Below are positions 8,462 through 17,380 of a stretch of 64,000 bases of DNA, in pieces. The translations under genes and the position numbers were made by a program. Positions within the stretch are counted from its first letter, which is position 1, and each line of letters begins with the position of its first letter. Location of the stretch: positions 2,135,501 through 2,199,500 of the forward strand of contig NZ_CP162414.1 of NCBI RefSeq assembly GCF_040932005.1. Direction: 5' to 3'. This DNA is from Aestuariibius sp. HNIBRBA575. GTDB lineage: Bacteria > Pseudomonadota > Alphaproteobacteria > Rhodobacterales > Rhodobacteraceae. The notes under the pieces were generated by a model. That model saw nothing but the letters and a program-made list of their open reading frames with translations. It had not been told where the DNA came from and did not search any database.

Positions 8462-9583
8462 ATGACCTCTCCAGGGAATGGACTGATAAAGGCGGCCACC
8501 ACTCCGCTTATTCTCGTGGTAATCGTCGGCTTATTGCTGGCCTTCATTCCACTTAATGAACTCATTCTTCAGCTGCTTAACGGTCTGGACAAAGGCTCGG
8601 CTTATGCCTTGATTGCCCTCGGACTGACGCTGATTTTCGGCACGCTTGGTGTTGTGAACTTTGCCCATGGGGCGCTGTTTATGATCGGGTCGTTCTGTGC
8701 GGTGACGCTGAGCCGTATCCTGTCTTTGTCTTACGAAGTGATCGACCCGGAACGCAAAGATTTCCTTGGCAACCCCCTAAAGGTGGATGTGCCCTATGTG
8801 GAAAAATGGTTCGGCGAAGCCACGGGCGCGGCCATTATCGACTGGGCTGTGCCGCTGGCGATCCTGTTTGCCATTCCGGTGATGATCGCCGTTGGTTTCA
8901 TCATGGAACGCGGGCTGATCAAACATTTCTACAAACGTCCCCACGCGGATCAGATCCTTGTGACATTTGGTCTGGCGATTGTTTTGCAGGAAATCATCAA
9001 AGCCCTCTATGGCGCCAACCCGATCCCAACCCCTGCCCCAGAAGTGTTCAAAGGCTCGTTCGACTTTGGGGTCTGGATGGGATTTGACGCCAACAAAATC
9101 CTCTATCCTTACTGGCGCATCGTCTATTTCTTGTTCTCAGCGGCCATCATCGGCGCAGTCTTTGCCTTTTTGCGGTTCACCACCTTTGGGATGGTTGTGC
9201 GCGCAGGGATGGCTGACCGTGAAACCGTGGGTCTGCTGGGCATCAACATCGACAAACGCTTTACCATGATGTTTGGCATCGCCGCCGCCGTCGCTGGTCT
9301 GGCCGGTGTGATGTACACACCGATCAATTCGCCAAACTACCATATGGGCATGGATTTCCTTGTTCTGTCCTTTGTTGTGGTGGTTGTTGGTGGCATGGGA
9401 TCGCTGCCCGGTGCGGTTCTGGCAGGCTTTATGCTGGGTATCCTGCAAAGCTTTGCGTCCATGAACATCTTCAAAGACATCATCCCCGGCATCGACCAAA
9501 TCATCATCTACGTCGTTGCTATTATCATTCTGCTGACCCGTCCTCGGGGCCTGATGGGCCGCAAGGGCGTGATGGAGGAATAA
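8462..9583 (+). CDS. Branched-chain amino acid-type ABC transporter permease (LivH family)
   Basis: A 373-residue inner-membrane permease. The ATG at 8462 is preferred to an in-frame ATG at 8423 because AAGGAAG lies just before it and the extra 13 residues are not family-like. Features typical of LivH are the early GLDKGSAYALIALGLTLIFG segment, VNFAHGALFMIG, and the EAA-type cytoplasmic loop with GLLGINIDK. An insertion at about residues 85-130 carries extra polar sequence. It pairs with the LivM-type permease 3 bases downstream to form the channel. Confidence 0.88.
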   Translation: MTSPGNGLIKAATTPLILVVIVGLLLAFIPLNELILQLLNGLDKGSAYALIALGLTLIFGTLGVVNFAHGALFMIGSFCAVTLSRILSLSYEVIDPERKDFLGNPLKVDVPYVEKWFGEATGAAIIDWAVPLAILFAIPVMIAVGFIMERGLIKHFYKRPHADQILVTFGLAIVLQEIIKALYGANPIPTPAPEVFKGSFDFGVWMGFDANKILYPYWRIVYFLFSAAIIGAVFAFLRFTTFGMVVRAGMADRETVGLLGINIDKRFTMMFGIAAAVAGLAGVMYTPINSPNYHMGMDFLVLSFVVVVVGGMGSLPGAVLAGFMLGILQSFASMNIFKDIIPGIDQIIIYVVAIIILLTRPRGLMGRKGVMEE

Positions 9584-9586
9584 GCC

Positions 9587-10786
9587 ATGCTCGGTCTTAC
9601 CAAAAAAGACACTACCCTCTTGATCGTTGTGGCCATCCTGTCCATGTGCGCACCGTTCATCCTGAACCCCTTCCCCGAAGGCTCCGCCCTGGCGCAGTTC
9701 AACGCAGGTTATCCTGACTTGATGCAACGCTTTGTAATCTTTGGCATCTTTGCCGTCGGGTTTAATCTGTTATTCGGCCTGACAGGCTATCTGTCCTTTG
9801 GTCACGCCGCGTTTCTGGGTGTGGGGTCCTACTCAGCCGTTTGGATGTTCAAACTGCTATCCATGAACGTCCTGCCCGCCATTATCCTGTCGGTCATCGT
9901 GGCCGGATTGTTCAGCCTGCTGATTGGATATGTCAGTCTGCGGCGCTCGGGCATCTACTTTTCGATCCTGACGCTGGCATTCGCGGAAATGTCATTCCGG
10001 TTGGCCTATTCGGTGCTGACACCGCTGACCAACGGCGAAACCGGCCTGCAATTGGCGCTGGATGACCCCCGCATTCTGGACGGAGGCGGCACGCTGACTT
10101 CACTCCCTGTTACCAACCTGTTTGGGCTGGAAATGCGGTCGACATATACGCTGGACGTGGCGGGCTGGTCGTTTGACTTCTCGGTTGGCTACTACCTATG
10201 TGCGTTGATCCTGATCGCGGCCTTCTATCTGTCGATCCGCATCTTCCGCTCGCCGTTTGGACTGATGTTGCGGGCGGTGAAATCCAACCAGCAACGGATG
10301 ATGTATACAGGTCTGAACCCCCGTCCCTACACATTGGCTGTGTTTGTGATTTCTGGCATGTATGCCGGTCTGGCCGGTGGTTTGATGGCGTCGATGGATC
10401 CTTTGGCTGGGGCCGAACGGATGCAATGGACCCAATCGGGCGAAGTTGTTCTGATGACGGTTCTGGGCGGCGTTGGCACTTTGATCGGTCCGGTGCTGGG
10501 CGCGGGCTTTATCAAGTACTTCGAAAACATCTTTTCGAAGATCAACGACACCGTGTTGCATGGCTGGTTTGAATTCCTGCCAGATGGGCTTGAAAACCTG
10601 ATCGTCACCATTCTGCACCCGTTTATCGGCAAAGGCTGGCACCTGACATTGGGCATCATGTTCATGCTGGTTGTGACCTTCTTGCCCGGTGGTCTGGTGG
10701 ATGGCGGCAAACGGATCGGCAATCTGCTGAAACGCAAAAAAGCCCCCGATGAAACCGTCACCCCCAACACAAACCCCGCCGAATAA
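9587..10786 (+). CDS. Branched-chain amino acid-type ABC transporter permease (LivM family)
   Basis: A 399-residue multi-pass inner-membrane protein. The LivM hallmark [18 protein letters not shown] (about 67-84) is present, as is the cytoplasmic coupling region with [16 protein letters not shown]. The C-terminus ends in a charged tail (LLKRKKAP). It starts with a GGAGGA site 3 bases after the livH-type stop, and the ATPase gene follows 12 bases after its end, so the five genes read as one operon. Confidence 0.88.
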   Translation: MLGLTKKDTTLLIVVAILSMCAPFILNPFPEGSALAQFNAGYPDLMQRFVIFGIFAVGFNLLFGLTGYLSFGHAAFLGVGSYSAVWMFKLLSMNVLPAIILSVIVAGLFSLLIGYVSLRRSGIYFSILTLAFAEMSFRLAYSVLTPLTNGETGLQLALDDPRILDGGGTLTSLPVTNLFGLEMRSTYTLDVAGWSFDFSVGYYLCALILIAAFYLSIRIFRSPFGLMLRAVKSNQQRMMYTGLNPRPYTLAVFVISGMYAGLAGGLMASMDPLAGAERMQWTQSGEVVLMTVLGGVGTLIGPVLGAGFIKYFENIFSKINDTVLHGWFEFLPDGLENLIVTILHPFIGKGWHLTLGIMFMLVVTFLPGGLVDGGKRIGNLLKRKKAPDETVTPNTNPAE

Positions 10787-10798
10787 GGAGCACGACCT

Positions 10799-11557
10799 AT
10801 GGGTATTCTCGAAGTCAAAGGCGTGAACAAACGCTTCGGTGGTTTGCAAGCGCTGGGGGATGTGAACCTCAGCGTGACCGAAAACACCTGCCACGCAATT
10901 ATCGGCCCAAACGGGGCCGGTAAATCCACCCTGCTGAACTGTTTGGTGGGCAAATTGATCCCCGACAGCGGATCGGTTAGTTTTGATGGCCAATCAGTGT
11001 TGGGACGTAAACCGTTTGAAATCAACCAGATGGGCATATCGCGCGTGTTCCAAACGCCAGAAATCTTTGCGGATCTGACGGTGTTGGAAAACGTGATGAT
11101 CCCTTGTTTTGCGCGTCGCGATGGGTCCTACCGGATGCATGCCATTGAATCTGTGGGCGACGAAAAAGACATTCTGGAAATGGCAGAAAAACAATTGTCG
11201 GACGTCAAGATGCTGGACAAATCCAACATCACCGCGTCGTCCCTGTCACGTGGGGATAAACGGCGGTTGGAAATGGCCATGTGTCTGGTGCAGGAACCGC
11301 GTCTGTTGCTGCTGGATGAACCCACCGCCGGGATGGCCCGCGCGGATACGGAAAACACCATTCAGCTGCTCAAAGACATCCGTACGGAACGCGGCCTGAC
11401 CATGGCGATCATCGAACACGATATGAATGTTGTGTTCAGCCTTGCCGATCGGATCACCGTTTTGGCACAGGGCACCCCCTTGGTCGAAGACATCCCGGAA
11501 AACATCAAAGGCCATCCCAAGGTACGCGAAGCGTATCTGGGCGAAGCGCAGGTCTAA
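10799..11557 (+). CDS. Branched-chain amino acid-type ABC transporter ATPase (LivG family)
   Basis: A 252-residue cytoplasmic ATPase. Walker A is GPNGAGKST (about 37-45) and the Walker B region is LLLLDEPTAGM. The H-loop is IIEHDMNVVF. The signature motif is degenerate, SSLSRGDKRRLEMA in place of LSGGQ, which is within the range for LivG. A ribosome site AAGGAG precedes the ATG. It works as a pair with the LivF-type ATPase 11 bases downstream. Confidence 0.87.
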   Translation: MGILEVKGVNKRFGGLQALGDVNLSVTENTCHAIIGPNGAGKSTLLNCLVGKLIPDSGSVSFDGQSVLGRKPFEINQMGISRVFQTPEIFADLTVLENVMIPCFARRDGSYRMHAIESVGDEKDILEMAEKQLSDVKMLDKSNITASSLSRGDKRRLEMAMCLVQEPRLLLLDEPTAGMARADTENTIQLLKDIRTERGLTMAIIEHDMNVVFSLADRITVLAQGTPLVEDIPENIKGHPKVREAYLGEAQV

Positions 11558-11568
11558 GGAGCAACATT

Positions 11569-12324
11569 ATGACGTCCAATCCAAATTGGGATCCAAATGC
11601 CCAACACGCGTCGCACGCCCCTGCTTTCCTCAGTGTGCATGAAATCGAAGCCTATTACGGCGAAAGCTATATCGTTCAAAATATCAGCTTTAACATCCAC
11701 GAAGGCGAAATTCTGGCGCTGCTCGGGCGCAATGGGGCCGGTAAAACATCCACCCTGCGCACCATTGCCCGTCTGGACGATCCGGAATTGCGGCACGGGG
11801 AAATCTGGCTGGATCACCAACCGCTGCACAAAATGAAATCGCACGAAGCGGCATCCGTAGGCATCGGTCTGGTTCCAGAAGACCGGCGGATCATCCCCGG
11901 CCTCACGGTGGAGGAAAACCTGCAACTGGCCCAGATCGCCCCACCTGTGGGATGGTCGCTGGAACGGCTCTATGGCTTGTTCCCGCGTCTGGGCGAACGC
12001 CGCAAACAAGAGGGCGTGACCCTGTCTGGTGGGGAACAGCAAATGCTGGCCATTGCCCGCGCCCTGGCCCGCGACATTAAGGTATTGTTGCTGGATGAAC
12101 CCTACGAAGGTCTGGCCCCTGTGATCGTGCAAGAGATTGCCAAAACCCTTAACGTCATCCGCGATCAAGGCATCACAACCGTGATTGTGGAACAAAATGC
12201 GGTGGCTGCGCTGAAACTGGCGGATCGCGCCGTGATTTTGGACACCGGCAAGGTGGTCTTTGATGGCGATGCCAAAGAAGTGCTGAACGACGAAGCTTTG
12301 CGCCAACAATATCTGGCGATTTGA
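11569..12324 (+). CDS. Branched-chain amino acid-type ABC transporter ATPase (LivF family)
   Basis: A 251-residue ATPase with Walker A GRNGAGKTS (about 54-62), signature LSGGEQQMLAIARAL, Walker B LLLDEPYEGLAP and H-loop VEQN. The EPYEGLAP segment replaces EPSxGLAP of classical LivF, a variant seen in some amide and urea-like systems. An extra 25 residues precede the first beta strand compared with E. coli LivF. It is the last gene of the importer operon; a terminator hairpin follows within 40 bases. Confidence 0.87.
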   Translation: MTSNPNWDPNAQHASHAPAFLSVHEIEAYYGESYIVQNISFNIHEGEILALLGRNGAGKTSTLRTIARLDDPELRHGEIWLDHQPLHKMKSHEAASVGIGLVPEDRRIIPGLTVEENLQLAQIAPPVGWSLERLYGLFPRLGERRKQEGVTLSGGEQQMLAIARALARDIKVLLLDEPYEGLAPVIVQEIAKTLNVIRDQGITTVIVEQNAVAALKLADRAVILDTGKVVFDGDAKEVLNDEALRQQYLAI

Positions 12325-12358
12325 CGATACTCCCAAGCGTTTATCGACGCTTACTCTG

Positions 12359-12390
12359 GCAGGCTGATCTTGGATTGGCCTGCTTTTTTT
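12359..12390 (+). terminator. Rho-independent terminator after the Liv-type operon
   Basis: GCAGGC at 12359-12364 pairs with GCCTGC at 12378-12383, followed by seven T. It lies 35 bases after the livF-type stop and closes the operon on the plus strand. Confidence 0.8.
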
Positions 12391-12517
12391 AACACTTCCT
12401 TTACCCTGTGGTCAGTTTCCCCCCTGATTTGGGCGATTTTCATCCTCCGATTAACACTTCCCGCGTTTGGCTTTGCTAATCTCATCCTTGGTGGGGGCTC
12501 TGTTAAAGGAGCCTGAG

Positions 12518-13042
12518 ATGGAAATTCAACCGACAACCCAAGTGCCTCCGGCGCCGCGGCTTGTCGCTGATCAGCGACCTGTGGCCGATGTGGCCGCAAC
12601 GGTTCGCGATCCGCAACCCAACGTGCCTTTGGCGATCCCGCCATCAACATCCCAACAAGCCGTGGTATCAGCCAGCATGTTGGAAGCCAGCGAAACGGGT
12701 CACAATAACCGCACTGAAATCAAAGAAATTGAACGCGTCCTAAAACCATATGGCGTTACACTGCTGCCGCATTCCGCGCAGACGGCCGAAAAACGCCAGG
12801 CAGCTGAAGATGCAGCACAAGAGGCGGAAACCAAACAAGCCGATGCCAAAGATGCCAGCGCCAAGGCTGAAACCGCCGCTGTAGAAGCCAACGAAACCGA
12901 ACGCGCCGAAGAAAACAGCGCCGCAGATGCAGAGCGTATTGAAACCGCTGCTATTGAACGGGCAGATGCGCAAATCAGTGACGCACAGACCCTAAGCGAG
13001 CCAAAAGCCCTGATTTCCCCCAAACAAGAGGAGAATAACTAA
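12518..13042 (+). CDS. Ala/Glu-rich coiled-coil protein, unknown function
   Basis: 174 residues from an ATG with a good AAAGGAG site; an in-frame ATG at 12467 has no such support. Residues 1-75 are polar and proline-containing. Residues 80-155 are an Ala/Glu/Lys-rich heptad-like helix with many AEDAAQEAETKQAD-style segments, which should form a long coiled coil. There is no signal peptide or membrane segment. Residue 71 onward reads like a short globular piece (IERVLKPYGVTLLP). I recognise no family. It stands alone between the Liv terminator and accB. It may be a structural or scaffold protein, but that is only a guess from composition. Confidence 0.6.
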   Translation: MEIQPTTQVPPAPRLVADQRPVADVAATVRDPQPNVPLAIPPSTSQQAVVSASMLEASETGHNNRTEIKEIERVLKPYGVTLLPHSAQTAEKRQAAEDAAQEAETKQADAKDASAKAETAAVEANETERAEENSAADAERIETAAIERADAQISDAQTLSEPKALISPKQEENN

Positions 13043-13187
13043 CCCGTTTTCCGCACCGACCTGCTTTCCCCTGACGGGCTTGTGGCATATAAGCCCTAAA
13101 TCAGATGACTTTCCCCTAGGACAGTCGACCGGTTTGCGTATAAATCACGCAAACCCATGAAAACAGGCAACGGGCCGAGGACGACAG

Positions 13188-13679
13188 ATGAGTGAAAATT
13201 CCAAGCACGAAGGCGACGTAAGTTTTATCCGCGCATTGGCTGAACTTTTGCAGGAAAATGACCTGACAGAGTTGGAAGTGAGCCGCGATTACGGTGAAAA
13301 TGACGGGTTAAACGTCCGTGTGAGCCGTCAAAAACAGGTTGTACACCAAGTTGCAGCGCCGGTTGCCGCCGCCGCCGCACCTGTTGCTACGGCCCCTGCA
13401 GCCGCGCCTACCGCGGTTGAGGCCCCCGAAGATCCGTCCAGCCATCCCGGCGCTGTGACCTCTCCGATGGTGGGCACTGTGTATCTGCAGGCAGAACCCG
13501 GCGCGCCAGCGTTTTCGATCGTTGGCAACCAAGTGTCCGAAGGCGACACATTGTTGATCATCGAAGCGATGAAAACAATGAACCAGATCCCCGCCCCTAA
13601 ATCCGGTACAATTAAACGGATCCTCGTCGAAGATGGCAGCCCAGTCGAATATGGCGCGCCTCTTGTGATTATCGAATAA
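13188..13679 (+). CDS. accB: Acetyl-CoA carboxylase biotin carboxyl carrier protein
   Basis: 163 residues. The C-terminal biotinyl domain (about 88-163) carries the biotin attachment site EAMKTM, with Lys129 as the biotinylated residue. It is joined by an Ala/Pro-rich flexible linker (about 53-85) to an N-terminal helix. It carries CO2 from biotin carboxylase to the carboxyltransferase in the first step of fatty acid synthesis. GAGGAC precedes the ATG. accC follows 10 bases later, the usual bacterial pair. The accA/accD subunits are not in this window. Confidence 0.95.
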   Translation: MSENSKHEGDVSFIRALAELLQENDLTELEVSRDYGENDGLNVRVSRQKQVVHQVAAPVAAAAAPVATAPAAAPTAVEAPEDPSSHPGAVTSPMVGTVYLQAEPGAPAFSIVGNQVSEGDTLLIIEAMKTMNQIPAPKSGTIKRILVEDGSPVEYGAPLVIIE

Positions 13680-13689
13680 GGCGCTGTCC

Positions 13690-15033
13690 ATGTTCGATAA
13701 AATCCTGATTGCCAACCGTGGCGAAATCGCCCTGCGCGTGATCCGCGCTGCCCGCGAAATGGGAATTGCATCGGTTGCGGTGCATTCCACCGCGGACAGC
13801 GATGCGATGCATGTGCGCATGGCCGACGAAGCCATCTGCATCGGCCCCGCCCCTTCGACACAAAGCTACCTGAACTTTCCAGCGATCATTTCCGCCTGCG
13901 AAGTGACCGGAGCCCAAGCGATCCATCCCGGCTATGGTTTCCTGTCTGAAAACGCCAATTTTGTCCAAGTCGTCGAAGATCACGACCTGACATTCATTGG
14001 CCCCACAGCGGAACATATCCGCATGATGGGCGACAAAATCACCGCCAAGGACACCATGAAAGCGCTGGGCGTGCCCTGCGTTCCAGGGTCTGACGGCGGC
14101 GTTCCCGATCTGGAAACCGCGAAACGCATCGGTGACGAAATCGGCTATCCTGTGATCATCAAAGCCACAGCTGGTGGCGGTGGTCGCGGCATGAAAGTGG
14201 CGCAAACAGCCGCTGACATGGAAGAGGCCTTTGGCACCGCACGGTCCGAAGGCAAATCCAATTTCGGCAATGACGAGGTCTATATTGAAAAATATCTGAC
14301 CACCCCCCGTCACATCGAAATTCAGGTTTTTGGCGACGGCAAAGGCAAAGCTGTGCATTTGGGGGAACGCGATTGTTCCCTGCAACGCCGCCATCAAAAA
14401 GTGTTCGAAGAAGCCCCCGGCCCCAGCATTTCTGCCGAAGAACGTGCCAAAATCGGTAAAATTTGTGCGGATGCTTGTGCCAATATCAACTATATCGGCG
14501 CGGGCACCATCGAATTTCTCTATGAAAATGGCGAATTCTATTTCATCGAAATGAACACCCGTTTGCAGGTGGAACATCCCGTCACCGAGGCTATTTTTGG
14601 TGTCGATCTGGTGCGCGAACAAATTCGCGTGGCCGAAGGCCTGCCAATGTCGTTCACGCAGGATGATCTTTCTATCAACGGCCACGCCATTGAGGTTCGG
14701 ATTAATGCGGAAAAGCTGCCGAATTTTGCCCCATGTCCGGGTAAAATTTCAGCCTATCACGCTCCGGGCGGTTTGGGCGTTCGGATGGATTCTGCGCTAT
14801 ATGACGGCTATTCAATCCCGCCCTATTACGATTCCCTCATTGGGAAACTGATCGTACATGGCCGGGACCGTCCAGAAGCCCTGTCACGATTGGCCCGCGC
14901 ATTGGGCGAATTGATTGTGGATGGCATCGATACGACAGTTCCGCTGTTCCATGCGTTGTTGCAAGAAGAAGCGGTGTTATCAGGCTCTTACAACATTCAC
15001 TGGCTGGAAAAGTGGCTGGAAGAAAACCTATAA
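13690..15033 (+). CDS. accC: Acetyl-CoA carboxylase biotin carboxylase subunit
   Basis: A 447-residue ATP-grasp enzyme that carboxylates biotin on AccB using ATP and bicarbonate. Diagnostic segments are [14 protein letters not shown] at the N-terminus, the glycine loop [10 protein letters not shown] in the ATP-grasp B domain, [20 protein letters not shown], and the catalytic stretch [14 protein letters not shown]. The length matches E. coli AccC (449). It follows accB by 10 bases and precedes aat by 16, as in other roseobacters. Confidence 0.96.
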   Translation: MFDKILIANRGEIALRVIRAAREMGIASVAVHSTADSDAMHVRMADEAICIGPAPSTQSYLNFPAIISACEVTGAQAIHPGYGFLSENANFVQVVEDHDLTFIGPTAEHIRMMGDKITAKDTMKALGVPCVPGSDGGVPDLETAKRIGDEIGYPVIIKATAGGGGRGMKVAQTAADMEEAFGTARSEGKSNFGNDEVYIEKYLTTPRHIEIQVFGDGKGKAVHLGERDCSLQRRHQKVFEEAPGPSISAEERAKIGKICADACANINYIGAGTIEFLYENGEFYFIEMNTRLQVEHPVTEAIFGVDLVREQIRVAEGLPMSFTQDDLSINGHAIEVRINAEKLPNFAPCPGKISAYHAPGGLGVRMDSALYDGYSIPPYYDSLIGKLIVHGRDRPEALSRLARALGELIVDGIDTTVPLFHALLQEEAVLSGSYNIHWLEKWLEENL

Positions 15034-15049
15034 TTCAGAGGCGGGCGTC

Positions 15050-15691
15050 ATGAACGCCCCCCTCACCCCAGAGCTGCTGCTACATGCCTATGCCAGCGGC
15101 ATTTTCCCCATGTCCGAAGGCAAAGACGATCCAGAAGTGTTCTGGGTTGACCCAAAACGCCGTGGAATTCTGCCGCTTGATGGGTTTCACATTTCGAGAT
15201 CCCTGGCCAAACGCATTCAGCGTGGTGGATTTGATGTGACGCTGAACCAGGACTTCACCGGCTGCGTCCAAGCCTGTGCCAACCGTCCTGAAACCTGGAT
15301 TAACGACACGATTTTCAGCCTTTATACGGCGCTGCACATTGCTGGCTTTGCCCATTCTATCGAGGTCTGGCAGGGCAAAAACATGGTTGGCGGCGTTTAC
15401 GGCGTTGCCCTTGGCAGCGTGTTTTTTGGTGAAAGCATGTTTTCCACCCAAACCGATATGTCAAAGGTCGCGCTCGCTTATTTGACATGTCACCTGACCA
15501 ATTCAGGGTTCACGCTGTTTGACACACAATTCATAACCGACCACTTGAAAAGCCTCGGTGGGATTGAGATTTCTCGTGCAGAATATCGCCGTAGATTGGC
15601 GCAAGCAATTGAAAGTGAAGCGCAATTTCAGGGGGTATCCCCCCTGCCCTCGGCTCAGGATGTGGTACAGCGCAGCACCCAAACGTCATAG
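15050..15691 (+). CDS. aat: Leucyl/phenylalanyl-tRNA-protein transferase
   Basis: A 213-residue cytoplasmic enzyme that adds Leu or Phe to N-terminal Arg/Lys of proteins, marking them for ClpAP in the N-end rule. Family markers are the N-terminal AYASGIFPMSEG, the WVDPKRRGILPLDGFH block, VYGVALGSVFFGESMFS, and FDTQF near the C-terminus. The open frame extends upstream into accC, but the ATG at 15050 starts the conserved protein. Its 3' end overlaps the convergent DUF2155 gene by 37 bases. Confidence 0.92.
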   Translation: MNAPLTPELLLHAYASGIFPMSEGKDDPEVFWVDPKRRGILPLDGFHISRSLAKRIQRGGFDVTLNQDFTGCVQACANRPETWINDTIFSLYTALHIAGFAHSIEVWQGKNMVGGVYGVALGSVFFGESMFSTQTDMSKVALAYLTCHLTNSGFTLFDTQFITDHLKSLGGIEISRAEYRRRLAQAIESEAQFQGVSPLPSAQDVVQRSTQTS

Positions 15692-16014
15692 CGCGGATGG
15701 TCCATTGCATTCAATGCAGGGCTGGACGCGACCATCCAACCACGAAAGGCCAGCTCATCCTGCCCCCGTGGCAAAATCGCCAATAACGCAAAGGCGTCAC
15801 CGGATGGGTTCCCGGCTGGATATCGGCAATCGCCCAGATAAATTTCCAGCCGACCTTCGTGTTTGGTTTCCCCGACGGACATTTCCAAATCCACAGTGGA
15901 CCCTGTGGTTTTGTCCAAGACGCGGATCATTGCGCCGTTTGCACTGCTGGCCTCTTGTGCCAAAACGGGCGCTGTGAACAGGCAAAATACGGCGGTGGCG
16001 ATCGCGCGGATCAT
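15655..16014 (-). CDS. DUF2155 domain secreted protein
   Basis: 119 residues: a Sec signal peptide (cleavage after APVLAQ or nearby) and a DUF2155 domain with IRVLDKTTGSTVDLEMSVG, YLGDCRYP and the closing FRGWMVASSPALNAMDHPRYDVWVLRC. Family members act in the alphaproteobacterial envelope, but their role is not established. Its ATG overlaps the mlaD stop by four bases, so the two are translated together. The link to lipid-asymmetry maintenance is contextual. Confidence 0.85.
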   Translation of the reverse strand: MIRAIATAVFCLFTAPVLAQEASSANGAMIRVLDKTTGSTVDLEMSVGETKHEGRLEIYLGDCRYPAGNPSGDAFALLAILPRGQDELAFRGWMVASSPALNAMDHPRYDVWVLRCTTS

Positions 16015-16463
16015 GCGCCTTCTTCTCCGCCGCTCACAAACTTAACCAGCAATTGGATTACGCTAACCGCGCCTTGGGTGTTGGTGATTTCATCGCCAGC
16101 TGCAAAGTTTTCGAATGACCCACCGGGCGAAATTTCAACGAATGTTCCCCCCAGCAATCCTTCGGATGCGACAGCGACAACGCTGTCATCGGGGATCAAA
16201 ATCCCGTCCTGAAACGTCATTGTCGCATCGGCGCGATAAGTTTGCACATTCAGATCCAAGCCCGTCACAGACCCGATCTTAACCCCTGCCAAACGGATAT
16301 CCGTGCCAACGCTCAGCCCTTCGGCGGACCGAAAACTGGCCGTTAAATCATAGCCTTCGCTGGATCGGCTGAGGCCAGCCGCCTGCGTCAGATAAAAGAG
16401 AAACGCCAAAGCGACACATAAAATGGCCGCGCCGGTTAAAACTTCTGTGGTATTTTCGCGCAT
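16011..16463 (-). CDS. mlaD: MCE-domain protein MlaD, outer-membrane lipid asymmetry
   Basis: 150 residues: one N-terminal transmembrane helix (about 10-28) followed by an MCE domain (about 38-118) with LSVGTDIRLAGVKIGSVTGL and VVAVASEGLLGGTFVEI. In E. coli MlaD forms a periplasmic hexamer on the MlaFEDB ABC complex that moves phospholipid between membranes. The MlaE and MlaF partners are not here, which is usual for this alphaproteobacterial arrangement with DUF2155 and NDUFA12. Confidence 0.88.
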   Translation of the reverse strand: MRENTTEVLTGAAILCVALAFLFYLTQAAGLSRSSEGYDLTASFRSAEGLSVGTDIRLAGVKIGSVTGLDLNVQTYRADATMTFQDGILIPDDSVVAVASEGLLGGTFVEISPGGSFENFAAGDEITNTQGAVSVIQLLVKFVSGGEEGA

Positions 16464-16475
16464 GACAATTGTCCC

Positions 16476-16859
16476 TTATTCAGGGGACCAAGCCTCATAA
16501 TCGGATCGGTCCGCAGGGCGGGATTGACGCAAAGACCCGTCCGGCGCATAGGCCAAAACCGTCCCGGTCAGGTTATCCTGATGCGGTTTTTCCCAATCTT
16601 TGTGCACCAAAGGTTGATCCGTAGGCGGCTGATCCCAGGTGCGGTGAATCCAACCATGCCAATCAGGGCTGATCCGGCTGCCTTCGATTTCGCCGTTGAA
16701 AATAACCCAACGTTTTGAATCATCTTGGTTTTTGTAATAGACATTGCCCTGCCCATCTTCGCCAACACGGACGCCTTTGCGCCATGTGAAAATCTGGGTG
16801 TTCAGGGTTTGCCCGTCCCACCATGTAAAGATGCGCTTGATAAAGTTAAGTACGCCCAT
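16476..16859 (-). CDS. NDUFA12-family supernumerary subunit of NADH:ubiquinone oxidoreductase
   Basis: 127 residues from the ATG at 16859, which has GGAG six bases upstream; an in-frame GTG at 16883 would add eight residues. Hallmarks of NDUFA12 (B17.2) are FTWWDGQTLNT, VGEDGQGNVYY, RWVIFNGE and the HGWIHRTWDQPP block. The subunit belongs to complex I of alphaproteobacteria and mitochondria and sits on the peripheral arm. Its place beside mlaD and DUF2155 is a conserved alphaproteobacterial gene order. Confidence 0.92.
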   Translation of the reverse strand: MGVLNFIKRIFTWWDGQTLNTQIFTWRKGVRVGEDGQGNVYYKNQDDSKRWVIFNGEIEGSRISPDWHGWIHRTWDQPPTDQPLVHKDWEKPHQDNLTGTVLAYAPDGSLRQSRPADRSDYEAWSPE

Positions 16860-16934
16860 GGGATGCTCCGTTGCTTGGCTCACTCATGCCGTAAAAAACC
16901 GCCAAGGTCCAGTGACATGAGCGCACATTTGCCG

Positions 16935-17318
16935 TCATTCAGGGATGCGAGCCGTGACTTCGATTTCGATTTTCATCGCCGGCTCCATCAAGGTGGCCTG
17001 AATCATTGTCGCGGCTGGTTTTGCCTTGGCGAAAACCTGCGATGTGATCGGCCAGCACGCCGGAAAATCCGCCCCATCTGTCAGGATGTAATTCACCCGG
17101 ACGACGTGGTCCAAACTGGACCCCGCTTCGATCAGCGCTTTGCCAATTGTGTCGAGCGTGTTGCGGCATTGATCCTCGACGCTATCTGGCAATGTCATCG
17201 TGGCGTAATCATAGCCCGTTGTGCCAGAAACAAAGACCCAGCCATCCGCAACAACCGCGCGGCTATAGCCGATTTGCTCTTCGAACGGGGATCCGGTGGA
17301 AATGTGACGAACGTTCAT
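16935..17318 (-). CDS. Rid (YjgF/YER057c) family protein lacking the catalytic arginine
   Basis: A 127-residue Rid-fold protein, probably a trimer, with an N-terminal GSPFEEQIGYSRAVV and central QCRNTLDTIGKALIEAGSSLDHVV. RidA hydrolyses reactive enamines and imines with an Arg in the motif PARSxV. Here the equivalent segment reads KPAATMI, so the Arg is missing. The protein therefore probably belongs to a Rid subfamily without the classic deaminase activity. It lies just upstream, on the same strand, of the NDUFA12 gene and downstream of the clpX terminator. Confidence 0.85.
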   Translation of the reverse strand: MNVRHISTGSPFEEQIGYSRAVVADGWVFVSGTTGYDYATMTLPDSVEDQCRNTLDTIGKALIEAGSSLDHVVRVNYILTDGADFPACWPITSQVFAKAKPAATMIQATLMEPAMKIEIEVTARIPE

Positions 17319-17335
17319 AAGTCCCTCTGTAGAAA

Positions 17336-17360
17336 AGAAAAAGGCGACCCGAAGGCCGCC
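17336..17360 (-). terminator. Rho-independent terminator after clpX
   Basis: Read on the minus strand: GGCGGCC, the tetraloop TTCG, GGTCGCC, then five T. The stem is seven pairs with one G-T. It begins about 20 bases after the clpX stop, separating clpX from the Rid gene. Confidence 0.85.
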
Positions 17361-17380
17361 CCTTTATCACGTTGAAAAGA

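Noticed and set aside
12351..12650. 99-residue minus-strand frame after livF
   Set aside because: It covers the terminator and the start of the coiled-coil gene; composition and lack of a start signal mark it as a shadow.
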